Assembly (NCBI GenBank): GCA_041393015.1
Contig: JAWKKV010000002.1
Location: 372,001 to 436,000 of the forward strand
Source: JAGQYH01 sp041393015
Lineage (GTDB): Bacteria; Bacteroidota; Bacteroidia; Chitinophagales; JADIYW01
Reading direction: 5' to 3'
Length of the DNA stretch: 64,000 nucleotides
Below the pieces are notes generated by a model. The model did no database searches and was not told the origin of the DNA. It saw only the letters and a list, made by a program, of their open reading frames with translations. Positions 26,406 to 35,887 of this stretch are shown in pieces. How positions within the stretch are numbered: position 1 is the first letter of the stretch; each line of letters starts with the position of its first letter. Position numbers and translations under genes: made by a program.

Positions 26406-27779
26406 ATGGAATTTATAGCAAAAAGTCTTGAAAAAAATAGACAGAAATATTTAGATGAGTTATTAGATCTTTTGAGAATACCATCAGTGTCAGCTGATTC
26501 AAAGTATAAAGAAGATGTGGCTAAAGCAGCAGCTTTCTTAGCGGAGAAGCTTAAAATTGGTGGATTAGATAATGTAGAAATATGTCCAACACCCGGACAT
26601 CCAATTGTTTATGGAGAGAAACTGATTGATCCTTCTCTTCCAACCATTTTAGTCTATGGACATTATGATGTTCAACCGGCAGATCCATTAGATTTGTGGG
26701 ATTCACCACCATTTGAGCCTGTTATTAAAGACGAGAAGATTTATGCTCGTGGCGCTTGTGATGATAAAGGTCAGATGTATATGCACGTCAAAGCCTTAGA
26801 AATGATGTTGGAAAATGATGCCTTGCCTTGTAACGTTAAAGTGATGATTGAAGGCGAGGAAGAAGTTGGTTCGGATAATTTGGGCGATTTCGTTAGAGCA
26901 AATAAGGAAAAACTAGCTTGCGATGTGGTTTTACTCTCCGATACCTCAATTATTGCTAACGATATTCCTTCCATCACAACAGGTTTACGTGGCTTAAGTT
27001 ATTTAGAAATTGAAGTAACCGGTCCGAATAAGGATCTACATTCCGGGGTTTACGGAGGAGCAGTAGCGAACCCAATTAATGCCTTGTGTGAAATGATTGC
27101 TTCTCTTATAGATGACGATGGTTATATCACTATTCCTGGATTCTATAAGGATGTGGTCAACTTATCTGACAAAGAGAGAATGGCGATGAATAGCGCACCT
27201 TTTGATATAGAAGCCTACAAAAAAGCATTAGGTGTAGATGAAGTTCGTGGAGAGTTGGGTTATACCACTCTGGAGCATACTTCTATTCGTCCAACTTTAG
27301 ATGTCAATGGCATTTGGGGCGGTTACATTGGCGAAGGTGCTAAAACCGTTTTACCTTCTAAAGCCTATGCGAAAATTTCTATGCGTTTAGTACCCAATCA
27401 AGATTCTGCAACAATCACTAAGTTGTTTATGGATCATTTTATTAAGCTAGCTCATCCATCGGTAAAAGTTAAAATTACTCCTCATCATGGCGGGGAACCG
27501 GCTGTTGTGCCAATTGACTCTACTGAATATGCCGCCGCTCATAAAGCCATGGAAACTACTTTCGGTAAAGCGCCTATTCCACAAAGATGTGGTGGCAGTA
27601 TTCCTATTGTAGCCATGTTTGAAGACGAGTTAAATGTAAAAAGTATGATGATGGGATTTGGATTGGATAGTGACGATATTCATTCACCCAATGAGCATTA
27701 TGGACTTTTCAATTACTTTAAAGGCATAGAAACGATACCTTATTTTTATAAATATTATACAGAGTTGAAAGGGAAGTAA
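26406..27779 (+). CDS. M20-family metallo-dipeptidase
   Basis: A 457-residue cytosolic zinc peptidase of the M20 dipeptidase (CNDP-like) group, which hydrolyses dipeptides or short peptides. The first metal motif YGHYDVQPADP at about residues 83-93 is followed by ARGACDDKGQ, which supplies the bridging aspartate. IEGEEEVGSDN carries the catalytic glutamate pair. The dimerisation (lid) domain is in the middle, with DLHSGVYGGAVANP. The C-terminal DIHSPNEHYGLFNYFKG gives the last metal histidine. There is no signal peptide. It appears monocistronic. Confidence 0.94.
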   Translation: MEFIAKSLEKNRQKYLDELLDLLRIPSVSADSKYKEDVAKAAAFLAEKLKIGGLDNVEICPTPGHPIVYGEKLIDPSLPTILVYGHYDVQPADPLDLWDSPPFEPVIKDEKIYARGACDDKGQMYMHVKALEMMLENDALPCNVKVMIEGEEEVGSDNLGDFVRANKEKLACDVVLLSDTSIIANDIPSITTGLRGLSYLEIEVTGPNKDLHSGVYGGAVANPINALCEMIASLIDDDGYITIPGFYKDVVNLSDKERMAMNSAPFDIEAYKKALGVDEVRGELGYTTLEHTSIRPTLDVNGIWGGYIGEGAKTVLPSKAYAKISMRLVPNQDSATITKLFMDHFIKLAHPSVKVKITPHHGGEPAVVPIDSTEYAAAHKAMETTFGKAPIPQRCGGSIPIVAMFEDELNVKSMMMGFGLDSDDIHSPNEHYGLFNYFKGIETIPYFYKYYTELKGK

Positions 27780-27886
27780 GAATAGAGAGTCGAGTAAGAT
27801 TGGTAAGTAAAGTCAGAAAGTATTGACTTAAAGATTTGTCAAAAAATTACAATGCAAGTCTCTAAGAATTAAAACAACTTGCCCCT

Positions 27887-27930
27887 AACCGAACAACCGA
27901 ACAACCGAACAACCGAACAACCGAACAACT
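27887..27930. repeat. Tandem octamer repeat directly before dnaG
   Basis: AACCGAAC is repeated five times without error at 27887-27926, followed by AACT. It ends 3 bases before the TTG start of dnaG, where the ribosome would bind. The octamer period means copy-number change would alter leader length but not a coding frame. Confidence 0.92.
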
Positions 27931-27933
27931 AAC

Positions 27934-29862
27934 TTGATATCAAGAGAAACCATAGAAAAAATTAATGATGCAGCTTATGTTGAAGATGTAGTTGGGGAAT
28001 TTGTGCATTTAAAAAAGCGTGGTGCTAATCTTTTGGGCCTATGTCCATTTCACGATGAGAAAACACCATCCTTCATTGTTTCTCCGGCAAAAGGAATTTA
28101 CAAATGTTTTGGCTGCGGTAAAAGTGGTGATTCCATTAAGTTTATAATGGAGCACGAGCATTATAGCTATCCTCAAGCATTAAAATTTTTGGCTGAGAAA
28201 TATAGCATTGCCATTGAAGAGAAGGAAGTTAGTCCAGAAGAAAAAAAAGAATTAGACAAAAAGGAAAGTCTTTTCATCGTTTTAAAATATGCTGCTGAAT
28301 TTTTTAAAGATAGAATGCTCAATAGTGATGATGGACGAGCCATTGGGTTGAGCTATTTTAAAGAACGTGGATTTTTAGAAGAAACGCTTGATACTTTTGA
28401 TTTGGGTTATAGTCCTGATAAATGGGATGATCTTTACCAAGATGCTATCAAGAAAGGCTACAACGAAGAGTATTTAATCCAAGCCGGACTTATAAAAAAG
28501 AAAGACGACGGTAAGGTGTTTGATTTTTTTAGAGGTCGAGTGATGTTTCCCATCCATAATGTCTCTGGAAAGCCTGTGGCATTTGGTGGAAGAGTTTTGA
28601 AGAAGACCGAGAAATCGCCAAAATATATCAATACTGCTGAAACGGATGTTTATCATAAAAGTAAATTGGTTTATGGTATTTTTCAGGCTAAACAAGAAAT
28701 ACGAAAACTCGATGAAACCTATTTGGTAGAAGGCTATACCGATGTTATCTCATTGCATCAAGCAGGCATCAAAAATGTAGTGGCATCATCAGGAACTTCT
28801 TTAACACCAGATCAAGTTAGATTAATTAGACGATTTTCACCTAACATTACGCTTTTATATGATGGTGATAAAGCAGGAATAAAAGCCGCTATTCGAGGCG
28901 TTGATATTTTATTAGAACAAGATGCCAACGTTCGAGTGATTCAATTACCGGATGGAGAAGATCCGGATTCTTATTTACAAAGCATTGGTTCGGAAGCTTT
29001 CAAAGCTTATTTAGATAAAGAAAAGCAAGATTTTGTTCTATTTAAGCTAACGATTTTATTGGAAGATGGTAAGAATGATCCTCTAAAAAAAGCAGCTATC
29101 ATCAAAGATATTGCGCTTAGCATATCCAAGATCAAGGATAGTATTAAGAGAGCTGTTTATGTTAAAGAATGCAGCCAGTTGTTAGAGATCAATGAGAAAT
29201 TATTGATCAGTGAAACCAATAAACTTAGACGAAGTGATGTAAAAAATAAGGCAGGGCAACAAGACCAAGGTTATCAACCGATTGACGAATTAGAGCAGGC
29301 AGTTGATCCATCATTTGATCATCAGCAAAAAGAAGTAGTTCAAAATTTTGAACCTCAAGAAAGAGAGATTATTAGAATTCTATTACAATACGGCGGTCAA
29401 GAGTTAGCGGACGGAAAAACAGTGACGAGCTTAGTGTTAGAGATTCTGGAAGACTTAGAACTCAATCACAGTGTTTACAGCTATATTCAAAAGGCATATA
29501 AAGAAGCGTTGGCCAATGGAAATGAATTGGATATGATGAATGCTTTTAAATCGCATCAAGAGCAAGAAATTAGAGATGTTTGCTTAGATATTTTAGCTCC
29601 AAGTCATGAAATTAGCCATAACTGGACAGAGATGCACGATGTCATTGTTACTAGTTTTGACGCGGACTTAAATAGAATAGCCAAAGAAGTTGCTATGCGG
29701 TATAAGTCGAAACGGCTAATCGATATGCTTAAAATGTTAGATGAAAATCTAAAAACAGAAAGCGACTACGAACGGCAAAAAAAGATGTTGATTTTTCGCC
29801 AAAAATTTGAAAAGGCTAAAAATGAATTACATGAGCAATTAGGCACTGATGTTTTGTATTAA
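27934..29862 (+). CDS. dnaG: DNA primase DnaG
   Basis: Synthesises RNA primers at the replication fork. The 642-residue protein has the CHC2 zinc finger (LCPFHDEKTPSF then CFGCGKSGDS, about residues 38-70), the RepN-like region with FRGRVMFPIHN and AFGGRVL, and the Toprim domain with YLVEGYTDV and LLYDGDKAG (about residues 262-315). The C-terminal about 200 residues form the helicase-binding domain. The start is TTG at 27934: MISRETIEKIND is the standard DnaG beginning, and no ATG lies upstream in frame. The tandem octamer repeat abuts the start. Confidence 0.96.
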   Translation: MISRETIEKINDAAYVEDVVGEFVHLKKRGANLLGLCPFHDEKTPSFIVSPAKGIYKCFGCGKSGDSIKFIMEHEHYSYPQALKFLAEKYSIAIEEKEVSPEEKKELDKKESLFIVLKYAAEFFKDRMLNSDDGRAIGLSYFKERGFLEETLDTFDLGYSPDKWDDLYQDAIKKGYNEEYLIQAGLIKKKDDGKVFDFFRGRVMFPIHNVSGKPVAFGGRVLKKTEKSPKYINTAETDVYHKSKLVYGIFQAKQEIRKLDETYLVEGYTDVISLHQAGIKNVVASSGTSLTPDQVRLIRRFSPNITLLYDGDKAGIKAAIRGVDILLEQDANVRVIQLPDGEDPDSYLQSIGSEAFKAYLDKEKQDFVLFKLTILLEDGKNDPLKKAAIIKDIALSISKIKDSIKRAVYVKECSQLLEINEKLLISETNKLRRSDVKNKAGQQDQGYQPIDELEQAVDPSFDHQQKEVVQNFEPQEREIIRILLQYGGQELADGKTVTSLVLEILEDLELNHSVYSYIQKAYKEALANGNELDMMNAFKSHQEQEIRDVCLDILAPSHEISHNWTEMHDVIVTSFDADLNRIAKEVAMRYKSKRLIDMLKMLDENLKTESDYERQKKMLIFRQKFEKAKNELHEQLGTDVLY

Positions 29863-29883
29863 AATGAGTGACTAAAGTACTTA

Positions 29884-29901
29884 AAGTTACGAGTGCCTAA
29901 A
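29884..29901. repeat. Second copy of the intergenic AAGTTACGAGTG repeat
   Basis: AAGTTACGAGTGCCTAAA is identical to 7416-7433. It sits in the dnaG-rseP gap, which is otherwise short A/T-rich sequence. Confidence 0.6.
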
Positions 29902-30054
29902 GTTGGTTAAAAATGAACACTTTTTTACTTTTGAACTTTCATCACTGATTACTAATCACTCATCACTATAGAGTTAATTATATTGAAAATAACCTAGTCT
30001 TTAAGTTCAACCCATGCAATTTTCGTATTCTTGCACCTTCAAAAAATAAATTAG

Positions 30055-31422
30055 ATGCCTCCAATCGTCATTCAGATATTTTTATTCATTTTAAGCTTGT
30101 CATTACTGATTGTATTGCACGAGTTTGGCCATTATATAACCGCTCGTTGGTTTAAAGTAAGAGTCCTTAAGTTTTATCTTTTCTTCGATTTCTTATTTCC
30201 ATTACCGGAAGTCATGAAGTTCTCTCTTTTCAAAAAGAAAATTGGCGATACAGAGTATGGAATTGGCTGGTTTCCTTTAGGAGGCTATGTTCAAATGGCC
30301 GGTATTATGGATGAGTCGATGGATAAGGAAGCCTTAAAAGAGCCGGTAAAGGATTATGAGTTTAGAGCTAAACCGGCTTGGCAAAGATTGATTATTTTGT
30401 TAGGAGGTATTATTGTCAATGTATTGTTGGCTTTTGTTATTTACGGTTTTGTCATCTTCCATTGGGGAGAAAAATCATTTCCGGTAGAAAACATGACCTA
30501 CGGCCTTCACGCCAGTGAACAAGCCAAATCAATTGGTATCCAAAGTGGCGATATTATTACTTATGTAGAAGATGAACCCGTTAATGAAGCAGGAGAGGAA
30601 ACCTACATGATGCTGATTAAAAAGGCGAAGGAAATAACTGTTTTAAGAAATGGGGAAACCATTAAATTACCGATTGAAGGAGCTTTTTATGGTGATTTGA
30701 TTAAAAATTTAAAAACGACGCCATTTCTAAGTCCGGCCCAATTAGCGATTGTAGATACTTTAATTCCTGGAGGAACATTTGGTGAGGCAGGTGCTCAAAA
30801 AGGCGATGAAATTATTAGCGTGGATGGATCTCCAGTGGCCTATTTTCAAGATATCCCACCATTGTTGATGTGTAAAGCTGATCAAATTATTGACATTGAT
30901 GTACTTAGAGGAAATGACACTATTCCATTAAATGTAAAAGTAGGAGAAGGAGATAAGATTGGTTTTGGACCTCGATTTGATTTTAAAATAGAAACTGAAA
31001 AATATGGTTTCGGAACTTCTATGGTGAAAGGGGTTCAAAAGAGTATGGAAAAATTAGATATGTATATCGATCAATTTTCATTGATGTTCGATAAGGATAT
31101 CAAAGGATACCAGCAAATTGGTGGTTTTGGCGCTATTGGTGGACTTTTTCCTAAAACCGTTGATTGGGAAGCATTTTGGAATTTAACCGCTTTCTTATCC
31201 ATTATGTTGGCTTTCTTAAACCTATTGCCAATTCCGGCTTTAGATGGAGGACATGCATTGTTTACGATCTATGAAATGATTTTCAGACGACCGCCGAATG
31301 AAAAATTTATGGCAGCCGCTCAAATGATTGGAATGGGATTATTACTTGTTTTGGTGTTGTTTGCTAATGGTAACGATATTTTTAGAGCCTTTTCAGGTTC
31401 AGGCGTAGATCCATGTGGGTAA
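30055..31422 (+). CDS. rseP: Site-2 metalloprotease RseP
   Basis: An inner-membrane zinc protease that performs the second cut in regulated intramembrane proteolysis, typically releasing an ECF sigma factor from an anti-sigma factor. The zinc motif HEFGH is at residues 22-26 in the first helix. The partner LNLLPIPALDGGH, with metal-binding D397, is in the penultimate hydrophobic segment. Between them lie one or two PDZ domains (about residues 150-300; GDIITYVEDEPV and GDEIISVDGSPV). The 455 residues match the family. No dxr or anti-sigma gene lies next to it; tRNA-Leu follows. Confidence 0.95.
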   Translation: MPPIVIQIFLFILSLSLLIVLHEFGHYITARWFKVRVLKFYLFFDFLFPLPEVMKFSLFKKKIGDTEYGIGWFPLGGYVQMAGIMDESMDKEALKEPVKDYEFRAKPAWQRLIILLGGIIVNVLLAFVIYGFVIFHWGEKSFPVENMTYGLHASEQAKSIGIQSGDIITYVEDEPVNEAGEETYMMLIKKAKEITVLRNGETIKLPIEGAFYGDLIKNLKTTPFLSPAQLAIVDTLIPGGTFGEAGAQKGDEIISVDGSPVAYFQDIPPLLMCKADQIIDIDVLRGNDTIPLNVKVGEGDKIGFGPRFDFKIETEKYGFGTSMVKGVQKSMEKLDMYIDQFSLMFDKDIKGYQQIGGFGAIGGLFPKTVDWEAFWNLTAFLSIMLAFLNLLPIPALDGGHALFTIYEMIFRRPPNEKFMAAAQMIGMGLLLVLVLFANGNDIFRAFSGSGVDPCG

Positions 31423-31473
31423 ACAAAAAAAAATAAAAATGGCTCAAGATGTTTTAGATATCAATTAAAAACA

Positions 31474-31481
31474 TATTTTTG
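31474..31481 (+). promoter_or_regulatory. Candidate -7 box upstream of tRNA-Leu
   Basis: TATTTTTG matches TAnnTTTG. A T-rich TTTT lies 18 bases upstream. The distance to the tRNA is about 98 bases, so the primary transcript would have a long 5' leader. Confidence 0.4.
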
Positions 31482-31579
31482 CAGTCCGTTAAAATTTATT
31501 ACCAATAAAAGGAGAGAAGGTTTAACAATGGTAGGAGAGATGATCGAATACTTAGTTTTTCACAACCTCTTTTTTTGTT

Positions 31580-31661
31580 GCCTTGGTGGCGGAATTGGTA
31601 GACGCGCTGGATTCAAAATCCAGTTCTTTCGGGAGTGTGGGTTCGATTCCCACCCGAGGTA
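31580..31661 (+). tRNA. tRNA-Leu (anticodon CAA)
   Basis: The acceptor stem GCCTTGG pairs with CCGAGGT. The anticodon stem CTGGA/TCCAG encloses the loop TTCAAAA, with anticodon CAA reading UUG. A long variable arm (TTCTTTCGGGAGT) shows a class II tRNA, and the T arm is GTGGGTTCGATTCCCAC. The discriminator base is A. CCA is not encoded. Confidence 0.97.
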
Positions 31662-31663
31662 CG

Positions 31664-31695
31664 AAAAAGCTTAGTTCGAAAGAGCTAAGCTTTTT
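31664..31695 (+). terminator. Terminator after tRNA-Leu
   Basis: AAAAAGCTTAG and CTAAGCTTTTT form a perfect 11-base stem directly after the tRNA, followed by a T-rich run. Confidence 0.92.
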
Positions 31696-31745
31696 ATTTT
31701 ACATCTAATCTTTAACAAAGTATTTTAAAAAAAAAATAGAATTCT

Positions 31746-32150
31746 ATGCGATTATTCTTTGTGTTACTTTTTATCATGTCTTTAAATTGTGCTTCGGCTC
31801 AAGAGATGCGGGATGTCTCTTTTCAAATATGTTTTGAAAATTATTTGCGCTCAGAAATATCCATTAATCAGAATCTTAAAAATGATATCAACTTTAAAAT
31901 TAAAGTAGATCAACACCAAATAGGCTTAAATCAAAGAAAACGAGGACGTATTTTATTGCCATTTTTTGTAGGTATAGGCAGTGGACTAATTACATATGGA
32001 AGTGTGGTACTCACTCAGAATCAAACAGATTTTAGAGGCGGTGAAATTTCATTGATTATGTTTGGTTCTCTTTTTACATCTACTGGACTTGCTAGTGGCA
32101 TTCCATTGATACGAAAAGGAAATAAAAAAATCAACACGGAATTACTTTAA
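31746..32150 (+). CDS. Small exported or membrane protein, unknown function
   Basis: 134 residues. The signal peptide MRLFFVLLFIMSLNCASAQ has an AxAQ cleavage site. A polar segment follows, then two hydrophobic stretches (about residues 73-92 and 101-119) that could be a membrane hairpin. No family was recognised. It is flanked by the tRNA-Leu terminator on the left and a 390-base non-coding gap on the right, so it appears to be transcribed alone. Confidence 0.65.
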   Translation: MRLFFVLLFIMSLNCASAQEMRDVSFQICFENYLRSEISINQNLKNDINFKIKVDQHQIGLNQRKRGRILLPFFVGIGSGLITYGSVVLTQNQTDFRGGEISLIMFGSLFTSTGLASGIPLIRKGNKKINTELL

Positions 32151-32540
32151 CTTCTGAAGTTCGTATCACTTTATTAAGAGCCTGTTTTTTTATATTTTCA
32201 GTTGATCAAACAAGCCATTCTAAATTTTATTTCAATTGAAGAAAAATCAATAATTACATCACACCATCAGAGTCTCTCTGTGCCTCCGCTAAATCTTCAG
32301 CGACACGCGGATAGAGGACGCTGATGAATTAGCCCCTCCATTTTATTCATATTCTGCAAATACAATTAAGGGCAAATTATAATTACGACTTTTTAAGGTT
32401 ACTTATAAGGCGGTTAATCATAATAAGGGGATGGATACCTATATTCCAATCACTTTATACATGATATAAAAATTTAATCTCTATATTTAGTAAACTGAAT
32501 AATTATTTTCAGTCTCTATAATTTTACTTACCTAACTATT
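32151..32540. other. 390-base non-coding gap before the M43-like gene
   Basis: No credible gene on either strand. There is a GC-richer patch at about 32274-32330 with the hairpin TCAGCG (32297-32302) and CGCTGA (32319-32324). It looks like the residue of a dispersed intergenic repeat. No clear TAnnTTTG promoter was found close to the following start codon. Confidence 0.4.
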
Positions 32541-34790
32541 ATGCAAAAGAAGATCATTTATCCAATTTTAGCCATTGTCATTATAATTCTAATTATACTA
32601 TTGTTTCGTAAATGTGATAAGCCTGACCTGGAGTTAGTGACAGTGGATACAATTATTATAAAAAAGATAGATACGCTTTATACCGAAGATTATATCATAT
32701 TAACTACAACTATAGATACAATATTAAAAAGGATAAACAAACCACGACAATCTAGTACTGAAAATAAAGCGAATGAAATAGACGAAGCGGAAGATGATAA
32801 GAACCATTCTGAGGGTAGGGAAGATCATTCTGAAAGTGGAAATTCTAAAAAAGATTCTAATAAATCTGATGAGAAGAATAGTCGAAATTCTAAAGATGAT
32901 AAGAACGCCGACAGTCATTCAGAAACTAGAACTGATGATACTAAAAATAATACCGAAGAACTAGCTGATGAATCTACTACAGAACAAAAAGAGAATGAGC
33001 AGCGTTCAAGAAATCCTATTAATGAAGAAAATACTTTAATCGATACCGTTTTCGAAACCACAACTTCGGTTATAGTAGATTCTTTTTACAACGTCAGAGA
33101 GCTTAACGATGATGATGAAGCAATTTTGATCAATGAATATACTAATCCAAAAGAAGTAGGTAATTATAGAAGAGCTGATGAAATCGCAGATAAGAGCACA
33201 ATTCCCAAAATGACGATAAAACAAATCAAAGAATTGTCGCGGGTTGTTATTCCTATAAAATTTCATGATGTCCTTAGAAATGATGGAAATGGCAATAAAA
33301 CATATCCCGATCATTTCGAAATTCTTGTTGAGTTAACGCTGAATAATCTATTTGAAGATGCCGGTATTGAATTCGTTCAATGTGGTGAAATAAACTATAT
33401 AAAAAATTCAGAACTATATAGCTTTCCTAAACTTGATTTTGCCGGAGAAAAATACAACTTTAATTATTTAGAAAACATTATGGACATGTATAACGTGCCC
33501 AATGTTTTGAATATTTATCTAGTGAACTCAATGTCCGGTGTGGGCGGATTATATCCGGGACAGGAGTCGGAAAAACATCCTGAGAGTATGTTAGTAATTA
33601 CAAAGGAATATTTAATGCATGGAATACCAGAGCACGAAATCGGTCACTGGTTGTTTTTAAGACATACACATTATTCTGATGACAATAAAAAAAGTGCTGA
33701 GTTGGTAGATCAATCGAATTGTAAAACCGCCGGAGATAAATTTTGTGATACGAAAGCTGATCCTAATCTTACTGAAAGGGTGAGTGATGATTGTCGGTAT
33801 ATTAAAAATTCGAGTCTAAAAGATGCCAAAGGCAAAGAATACAATCCTGATGTGAAAAATATTATGTCGTACACAAAGGCTATTTGCAAAAAAGATTTTA
33901 CAGAGGAACAGCTAAAAATGATGGCAACACAAATAAGAGGCACCCTTCGAAATTCAATTTCACTGGCCAACTGTGGTATCAATATAAATCCTAATCCTGA
34001 AGAACAAAATTCACCGGAAGAGATTAAATTTTCAGATGTTTCCATAACTGATATTCAAATTGTAAATCGAATAGATGAAAAATATGATATTACCTTAAAA
34101 GTTACTAATGAAGGGAATATTGCTACGCCGGGAAACGAAGAAGTTAAAATAGTTTATGATGTTAATGGAAGAAAAAACGATGTAGCATGGATGATTCCTT
34201 CTTTAGCGCCAGGCAAAAATTTAAATAAAACACTTTCTACTACTGTTAATCCAAAGGATACCATCATTGTTGTTGAATTAGAAGTCTCTAAACTAAGCAA
34301 TGAAGAAAACTTAAGTAATAATAAGCTAGGTAGGGTTGTTAGAGTAAAGACCAATCCGATCGATCCGAATAAGAATAATGATCCAATTACATTAACCAAT
34401 ATCAGCAAAGAATGTCCAACATCGACACAAATAGATTTGCGAAAAATATATCAGGTAGAACTTGATTTCAACGAATCCAGTGGCTATTGGCTTTCTTTTT
34501 ACGTCCCTCAGGGTAAAATGGTAAAAACAATACGACTTTTTGATGTTAGCAGTAATTTTGATCCTGTAATAGGCGTAAAGAGTAACTGTGCTTATGCGAA
34601 TTTTATTCCTGACGATTACTTTGAAAGCAGTGACAATAGAATAAATTCAAATGGATTAGGGAAAGCTGAAACCTTTTACACTGATTTCTATGGTGTATCA
34701 AAAGGCAATAATGGATGGTATCATATCAAAATTAGCCATGCTATTAGCAACCAATCTCCAAAAGTTAGTTTTAAACTGCAAATTGATTAG
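32541..34790 (+). CDS. Membrane-anchored M43-like (pappalysin-type) metalloprotease
   Basis: 749 residues. An N-terminal signal-anchor helix (about 5-24) is followed by a Ser/Asp/Glu/Lys/Asn-rich, very charged linker (about 75-165). The protease domain is at about 230-480: zinc motif HEIGHWLFLRH (H365, H369, H375), a GDKFCDT segment as in pappalysins, a Met-turn NIMSYT at about 440-445, and paired cysteines. The usual metzincin glycine between the second and third histidine ligands is F372. A CARDB-like beta-sandwich follows at about 505-620, then a C-terminal beta-rich domain of about 115 residues. It should face the periplasm or outside. It has no close operon partner and converges on a small lipoprotein gene. 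Confidence 0.8.
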   Translation: MQKKIIYPILAIVIIILIILLFRKCDKPDLELVTVDTIIIKKIDTLYTEDYIILTTTIDTILKRINKPRQSSTENKANEIDEAEDDKNHSEGREDHSESGNSKKDSNKSDEKNSRNSKDDKNADSHSETRTDDTKNNTEELADESTTEQKENEQRSRNPINEENTLIDTVFETTTSVIVDSFYNVRELNDDDEAILINEYTNPKEVGNYRRADEIADKSTIPKMTIKQIKELSRVVIPIKFHDVLRNDGNGNKTYPDHFEILVELTLNNLFEDAGIEFVQCGEINYIKNSELYSFPKLDFAGEKYNFNYLENIMDMYNVPNVLNIYLVNSMSGVGGLYPGQESEKHPESMLVITKEYLMHGIPEHEIGHWLFLRHTHYSDDNKKSAELVDQSNCKTAGDKFCDTKADPNLTERVSDDCRYIKNSSLKDAKGKEYNPDVKNIMSYTKAICKKDFTEEQLKMMATQIRGTLRNSISLANCGININPNPEEQNSPEEIKFSDVSITDIQIVNRIDEKYDITLKVTNEGNIATPGNEEVKIVYDVNGRKNDVAWMIPSLAPGKNLNKTLSTTVNPKDTIIVVELEVSKLSNEENLSNNKLGRVVRVKTNPIDPNKNNDPITLTNISKECPTSTQIDLRKIYQVELDFNESSGYWLSFYVPQGKMVKTIRLFDVSSNFDPVIGVKSNCAYANFIPDDYFESSDNRINSNGLGKAETFYTDFYGVSKGNNGWYHIKISHAISNQSPKVSFKLQID

Positions 34791-34804
34791 CCTAAATTAT
34801 TTTC

Positions 34805-35233
34805 TTATTTATTTGTAGGATGATAGGCTACATATTCAGGCGGTGTAGTTACCCATTTGTTGTTAGCTTCATCAAATTGTAGCATAGTAAAGCCTACGAC
34901 ACGAGTTGTATAACTTTTTTTAGGTTCAACTACAGTTCCTCCTGTTCTACAATCTGGGGGTGTAATGATAAGTTTTACATTTTGATTGTATAGGTAACTG
35001 TCTTTACTTCTAACTAAAGCGTTAATATTTCTAGCGGAAACATTTGCATCTGTAGTTTTTGTATTCGCCACTTTTTCACAAGGAGAGTGATAGTGTGTTG
35101 TGATTTTAGTATGATAATCAGGTACTTTCGCTTCTTTTAGCTTGTTAGGATCAGTTATACTATCATCACAACTAATAAAGGCTATAAAAGAAACAAGAGT
35201 AATAAATTGAAAATATATTTTTAAGTTGAACAT
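34805..35233 (-). CDS. Small lipoprotein, unknown function
   Basis: 142 residues. The signal peptide has lipobox AFISC followed by DD. The mature part has two further cysteines (SPCEK and PPDCRTGG) that might form a disulfide, and is otherwise polar with no recognised domain. It starts 21 bases after the stop of the next unknown gene on the same strand, so the two are probably co-transcribed. Both lie between the M43-like protease and the CHAT gene. Confidence 0.65.
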   Translation of the reverse strand: MFNLKIYFQFITLVSFIAFISCDDSITDPNKLKEAKVPDYHTKITTHYHSPCEKVANTKTTDANVSARNINALVRSKDSYLYNQNVKLIITPPDCRTGGTVVEPKKSYTTRVVGFTMLQFDEANNKWVTTPPEYVAYHPTNK

Positions 35234-35254
35234 AGTTTTTCTTTTTGATTGAAA

Positions 35255-35887
35255 TTATTTTACTGGATCAATGATATTATGCTGATGCCCTCTTTGATTA
35301 GGCATTTCAGAATGATTATAATCATCGTAGTCTATATACAACCTTGTTTTTTCTTTGGAACCTGGAATGGCCAATTCTATTACATGCGAGTTTTGTATGC
35401 TTGATTTTGAAACTTGACTAAAATTAATTTCACCTTTTGTTAAGTAAGGATAAGATTCAGTCTTTCCATTGGCATCAGTAGCGCTAACGAAAGGTTGATT
35501 CATTTCATAATCGTTTACAAATATTTCTACATCATCCAAATACTTGTAGTATATATTAATATTGTAACCATCAGGATCAACTTGCTGTAGCTTTCTAACA
35601 GCTTCTTGTAAAAGGGCACTAGCTTCCGCTTGTACTTGAGGATTAGAAGACAAAGAGGCTTCTGCTAAATGATAGATGGCCGATCGAAAAGCAGCCTTGT
35701 CGCTTTTTTTTGAATTTACAATTGATTTTGATGTAGACAACGCTTCCAAAGCATGTGCATCAGTAACTCTGATTATGGCGGCTTCTGCGTGAGCGTTTTT
35801 GTTCTGTAAGGCTTTTTTGCTAGCGGAAAAGCCTAAAAGGAATCCTGCTAGTATAAACGAGCCAATTATTAGTTTGATGTTTTTCAT
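35255..35887 (-). CDS. Exported protein of unknown function
   Basis: 210 residues with a hydrophobic N-terminal segment (about 5-21, ending LLGFSASKKA) that is either a signal peptide or an anchor. The mature part starts with an Ala-rich helical region (about 30-110) and continues with a polar, probably beta-rich part ending in a His-rich tail (RGHQHNI). No family was recognised. It is transcribed divergently from the TPR-CHAT gene across a 152-base gap and probably together with the following small lipoprotein gene. Confidence 0.6.
   Translation of the reverse strand: MKNIKLIIGSFILAGFLLGFSASKKALQNKNAHAEAAIIRVTDAHALEALSTSKSIVNSKKSDKAAFRSAIYHLAEASLSSNPQVQAEASALLQEAVRKLQQVDPDGYNINIYYKYLDDVEIFVNDYEMNQPFVSATDANGKTESYPYLTKGEINFSQVSKSSIQNSHVIELAIPGSKEKTRLYIDYDDYNHSEMPNQRGHQHNIIDPVK

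Noticed and set aside
27887..27930. CRISPR array
   Set aside because: The repeats are contiguous octamers without spacers and no cas genes are present.
31423..32540. Integrated element at tRNA-Leu
   Set aside because: No integrase and no repeated tRNA 3' end were found downstream, so there is no evidence for an integration site.
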